Source: Latilactobacillus curvatus JCM 1096 = DSM 20019
Lineage (GTDB): Bacteria; Bacillota; Bacilli; Lactobacillales; Lactobacillaceae
Assembly (NCBI RefSeq): GCF_004101845.1
Contig: NZ_CP026116.1
Location: forward strand, 930,001-994,000
Reading direction: 5' to 3'
Length of the DNA: 64,000 nucleotides
Under the pieces are notes generated by a model. The model was not told the origin of the DNA and searched no databases. It saw nothing but the letters and a program-made list of their open reading frames with translations. Below are positions 61,542-64,000 of the stretch, in pieces; the first letter of the stretch is position 1; each line of letters opens with the position of its first letter. A program made the translations under genes and the position numbers.

Positions 61542-63479
61542 TTATTCTGCCGCGAGGGCTTCAATTGGATCTAACTTAGCTGCCTTACGAGAAGGTGCTA
61601 GTGCCGCTAAGAGACTGATGATAATGCTGATGATTATCCCGAATAGGACGTAGCCACTGGTAATTGCCACAATTGGCATATGCGTTAATGGTTGGGCCAA
61701 CGTATTGACAAGCAATTGTCCAAGGCCAGCAATGCCGGCACCAAGAACACTTGATAATAACCCAATCAAGAAGGCTTCTGAGACGAATAAGTGCCGAATA
61801 TCTTTCTTTCGGGCGCCGATTGCGCGTAGAATCCCGATTTCCTTCGTCCGTTCTGACACACTGATGTAGAGCACCACGATAATCATGATTGCTGAAACCA
61901 ATAATGAAATCCCGGCAATCCCAGCTAAGACGTAGAAGGCTAACATCAAGTAAGTGTTAATTGAATCGAGGATCGCACCAACCCCTGTGATTTGGTAATC
62001 CTTTTGTGTCTTACCGTTGACTTTGCTAGTGTAGGTTTTGATTTTATTTTGAACGGCTTTAACATTTTGGGTCTTATTAACCGTGACTGCTGCAAAGTTG
62101 GGTGCAAACTCTAATCCTTGCGCTTGGTACATCTTGGCTAATGTGCCATATGTGACGGCTTCAGTCCCAGAATTGATGATCCCTGAAACTTTCACATCTT
62201 GGCGCATTTGAACTGGACGTTGATCCTTACTAATGGCATTGACGTAAATGGTTACTGTCCGACCAACCATCTTCTTGTAATTTTTATCTAACTTCTTAGC
62301 CATTGCCTTCGTTAAAATAATTTCGTTGGCCCCAGGTTTAGTCCCGGTCTTAATATCTTGGACACGTTCGGTTTTATTAAACGTTTGGAACATTTGGACT
62401 GTTTCACTCTTCTTTTGATAGTGCACTTGGACACCATTCATGTAGTAGCCCTTTTCAACCTTCGTCACGTTTTTGACCTTATTAAGGCGGTTGATATCCT
62501 TATCAGCTAAGTTACCTTGTTCACCGGCTTCAATCTGTTTGCGCGTGAGGTTTCTTGCAATCTGAATCGTATTTGGATTAACTTGCGATGAAATCTGATC
62601 ATTAATATAGCCAGTCACCCCTTGACCCAAGCCTAGCATTAAAATGACGGAGAAAATCCCAATGGACGCGCCAAAAATAATGAGCAAATTCCGTTTAATA
62701 TCGTAGCGCATGTGTTGCATTGCCATTTTGAAAGCAGACATAAAACTTAATGGACTACTCTTCTTAATTACCGGACCAGTTGGAGCTGGGTAAGCTGGTT
62801 TTAATTGCTTGTCATAATCAATCTGCCCATCAACCATGTGGACAACCCGTGTTCCGTGGTCAGCAACGGCTTGTGAATGGGTTACGGCGATGACGAGTTT
62901 GCCATCTTCGGCAATCTTTTGTAAGATTTCGAGAATCTCGGCCGTATTCTGGCTATCTAACGCACCCGTTGGTTCATCGGCAATGATGACATCTGGATCA
63001 GCAGCCAAGGCTCTGGCAATAGCAACCCGTTGCTTTTGTCCACCTGACAATTGGTTGGGATGTTTATGGATATGTTCCTTCAAGCCAACTTGTTCCAATA
63101 AGGCGGTCGCTTTGGCAACCCGTTCCTTATGTGATAGATCAGTCATTTCAAGTGGCACCATCACATTTTCCAAGTTAGTCAAATGACTAATTAAATTAAA
63201 GCTCTGGAAAATAAAGCCAATCGTTTGACTCCGATAAGCATCAAATTTCTTTTCGGATGCATTCTTTAAAGATGTCCCATCAACGATGAGCTCCCCATCG
63301 TATTGGTGATCTAACCCACCGATGATGTTCAGCAACGTCGATTTACCGCCGCCTGATTCCCCGAGGATTGAAACAAATTCGCCACGGTCAAAGCTTAAAT
63401 TGATGCCTTTTAAGACTTTAAATTCAGCCTTGTTCATATAATAGGACTTGTGAATATCTTTAATCTCTAATAATGTCAA
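61542..63479 (-). CDS. MacB-type ABC exporter, fused ATPase and permease
   Basis: 645 residues. ATPase domain (1-225) with Walker A GESGGGKST, signature LSGGQKQR and Walker B VIIADEPTGALD. Then a membrane helix (about 262-285), an extracellular MacB periplasmic-core-like domain (about 290-500), and three C-terminal helices of the FtsX family. Such proteins export or sense peptides and lipids rather than import. TTG start at 63479 with GGGAG upstream. It stands alone, with no partner membrane-fusion protein or two-component genes beside it. Substrate unknown. Confidence 0.9.
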   Translation of the reverse strand: MTLLEIKDIHKSYYMNKAEFKVLKGINLSFDRGEFVSILGESGGGKSTLLNIIGGLDHQYDGELIVDGTSLKNASEKKFDAYRSQTIGFIFQSFNLISHLTNLENVMVPLEMTDLSHKERVAKATALLEQVGLKEHIHKHPNQLSGGQKQRVAIARALAADPDVIIADEPTGALDSQNTAEILEILQKIAEDGKLVIAVTHSQAVADHGTRVVHMVDGQIDYDKQLKPAYPAPTGPVIKKSSPLSFMSAFKMAMQHMRYDIKRNLLIIFGASIGIFSVILMLGLGQGVTGYINDQISSQVNPNTIQIARNLTRKQIEAGEQGNLADKDINRLNKVKNVTKVEKGYYMNGVQVHYQKKSETVQMFQTFNKTERVQDIKTGTKPGANEIILTKAMAKKLDKNYKKMVGRTVTIYVNAISKDQRPVQMRQDVKVSGIINSGTEAVTYGTLAKMYQAQGLEFAPNFAAVTVNKTQNVKAVQNKIKTYTSKVNGKTQKDYQITGVGAILDSINTYLMLAFYVLAGIAGISLLVSAIMIIVVLYISVSERTKEIGILRAIGARKKDIRHLFVSEAFLIGLLSSVLGAGIAGLGQLLVNTLAQPLTHMPIVAITSGYVLFGIIISIIISLLAALAPSRKAAKLDPIEALAAE

Positions 63480-63601
63480 TGTCGTACGCTCCCACTACTT
63501 AGATTGCTCGTAAGTGTCACGAGTTTTTAGTCGATAGATAATAAATATACTTTATCAGAGCGCCTTTAAACAAACAATCGGCCTTAGGTCTGATAACGAA
63601 A

Positions 63602-63640
63602 AGAGTGTGATGTAAGTCGGGTATCCGCCGAGGATTAAAT
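63602..63640 (+). repeat. Possible half copy of the dispersed hairpin element
   Basis: AGAGTGTGATG..., then GAGGATTAA, match the 5' half of the element but on the plus strand and without a 3' half. It could be a relic or chance. There is no plus-strand gene ending before it. Confidence 0.3.
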
Positions 63641-63650
63641 TTCAGAGAAT

Positions 63651-63695
63651 AAAAAAGAGGTTGCAACAAAATTTCTTCTGTTGCAACCTCTTTTG
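63651..63695 (-). terminator. tRNA-Gly terminator
   Basis: AAAAGAGGTTGCAACA / TGTTGCAACCTCTTTT with T-run, minus strand. Confidence 0.88.
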
Positions 63696-63707
63696 CATGA
63701 ATCTTTA

Positions 63708-63778
63708 AGCGAGTGACGGGAATCGGACCCGCGACGCAAGCTTGGGAAGCTTGAGTTTTACCACTAAACTACACTCGC
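63708..63778 (-). tRNA. tRNA-Gly (anticodon CCC)
   Basis: Acceptor GCGAGTG / CACTCGC, D arm GTTT-AGTGGTA-AAAC, anticodon stem CAAGC / GCTTG with loop TTCCCAA (anticodon CCC), T stem GCGGG / CCCGT with loop TCCGATT, and discriminator T. The CCA end is not encoded. The T loop has C where the normally invariant U55 (pseudouridine) is expected. Reads GGG codons. Confidence 0.9.
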
Positions 63779-63790
63779 ATTACTTGATAT

Positions 63791-63819
63791 AGTATAGCAT
63801 ATTATTTCCGATTTGTGCA
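63791..63819 (-). promoter_or_regulatory. tRNA-Gly promoter
   Basis: Extended -10 TGC-TATACT (TATACT at 63796-63791) with a weak -35 TGCACA 17 nt upstream. Confidence 0.6.
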
Positions 63820-63848
63820 TATTTTTTGAAAAAAAAAGGTTTAAACGC

Positions 63849-63878
63849 TTAACAAATAGCGTATGTATGCGGTATACT
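63849..63878 (+). promoter_or_regulatory. Promoter of the zinc-ribbon gene
   Basis: TTAACA-18-TATACT (63849-63854 and 63873-63878), about 30 nt before the start codon. Confidence 0.6.
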
Positions 63879-63908
63879 ATTGATAACAACTTGATTGGAG
63901 TCCTTTTA

Positions 63909-64000
63909 ATGGCCGATTCGCAAAATACAATTCCTGAATCAACCGCATTTCATTGCCCTGCATGTCAGGCGCCAATTGAATATGGTATCAAACGTTGCCC
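63909..64000 (+). CDS. Start of a zinc-ribbon protein (3' end outside window)
   Basis: ATG 63909 follows TTGGAG. The 30 visible codons give MADSQNTIPEST, then H-C-P-A-C-Q-A-P-I-E-Y-G-I-K-R-C-P. The C-P-x-C and C-P pairs look like the first half of a zinc ribbon, as in many small membrane or hypothetical proteins of this group. Nothing more can be said from the fragment. Confidence 0.7.
   Translation, partial: MADSQNTIPESTAFHCPACQAPIEYGIKRC

Noticed and set aside
61542-63479. Bacteriocin immunity or export cluster around the MacB-type exporter.
   Set aside because: No precursor peptide with a double-glycine leader, no modification enzyme and no accessory protein lies nearby, so it is called a generic exporter.

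Overview
The window reads as ordinary low-GC Gram-positive chromosome, most likely a lactic acid bacterium of the Lactobacillaceae. I favour the Latilactobacillus sakei/curvatus group by overall protein resemblance; this is inference, since no search could be run. Supporting signs are the LiaFSR system, a lactate oxidase of the Aerococcus type, the cdaA-cdaR-glmM cluster, T-box leaders on aminoacyl-tRNA synthetase genes, frequent GTG/TTG starts with strong AGGAGG-type ribosome binding sites, and a predominance of minus-strand genes. No prophage, IS element, CRISPR array or plasmid gene is visible.

Layout from left to right (minus strand unless stated). 1-5.7 kb: amino-sugar and c-di-AMP block, glmS (cut by the window edge), a small plus-strand membrane protein, and cdaA-cdaR-glmM. 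5.8-9.6 kb: polyamine transporter potABCD. 9.7-13.5 kb: a plus-strand quinone-reductase-like gene, an IscA-fold protein and the envelope stress system liaF-liaS-liaR. 13.9-22 kb: greA, udk, mltG, pheST behind a T-box, an HxlR regulator, an HD protein and a SPOUT methyltransferase. 22-23.4 kb (plus strand): acylphosphatase and yidC. 23.4-27.6 kb: an ArlRS-like two-component system and gnd. 27.8-33.9 kb: the ribosome assembly/NAD cluster yqeG-yqeH-yhbY-nadD-yqeK-rsfS-methyltransferase-tmcAL-yceD. 34.4-40.4 kb: a plus-strand oxidoreductase, then infC-rpmI-rplT, lactate oxidase and thrS with a T-box. 40.4-47.5 kb: replication and repair genes dnaI, dnaB, nrdR, coaE, mutM, polA. 47.6-55.4 kb: a MarR regulator, a secreted 3D-domain protein, secG-esterase-rnr-smpB and a ClC transporter. 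55.5-64 kb: a large secreted M60-type metallopeptidase, an alpha/beta hydrolase, argS with a T-box, a MacB-type ABC exporter, tRNA-Gly(CCC), and the first 30 codons of a plus-strand zinc-ribbon protein.

The most striking feature is a family of about 115-120 nt structured elements in the long intergenic regions. I find eleven full copies in four tandem arrays: two after greA, three after gnd, three after argS and three in front of yqeG. A shortened copy follows glmM and a possible half copy lies near 63.6 kb. After greA, gnd and argS the array begins at the stop codon and ends just before the Rho-independent terminator, so it is transcribed as 3' UTR. In front of yqeG the array lies just downstream of a promoter -10 box and forms a long 5' leader. 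The copies keep short fixed motifs, but two of their stems change sequence from copy to copy while staying base-paired. That is a signature of a conserved RNA (or single-stranded DNA) structure.

Other regulatory signals visible directly include paired GntR-type (dre-like) sites at glmS, an exact cre match on the lactate oxidase promoter, a hairpin covering the yidC ribosome binding site, an apparent ATA start codon for infC, and a terminator inside the secG-esterase-rnr-smpB cluster.
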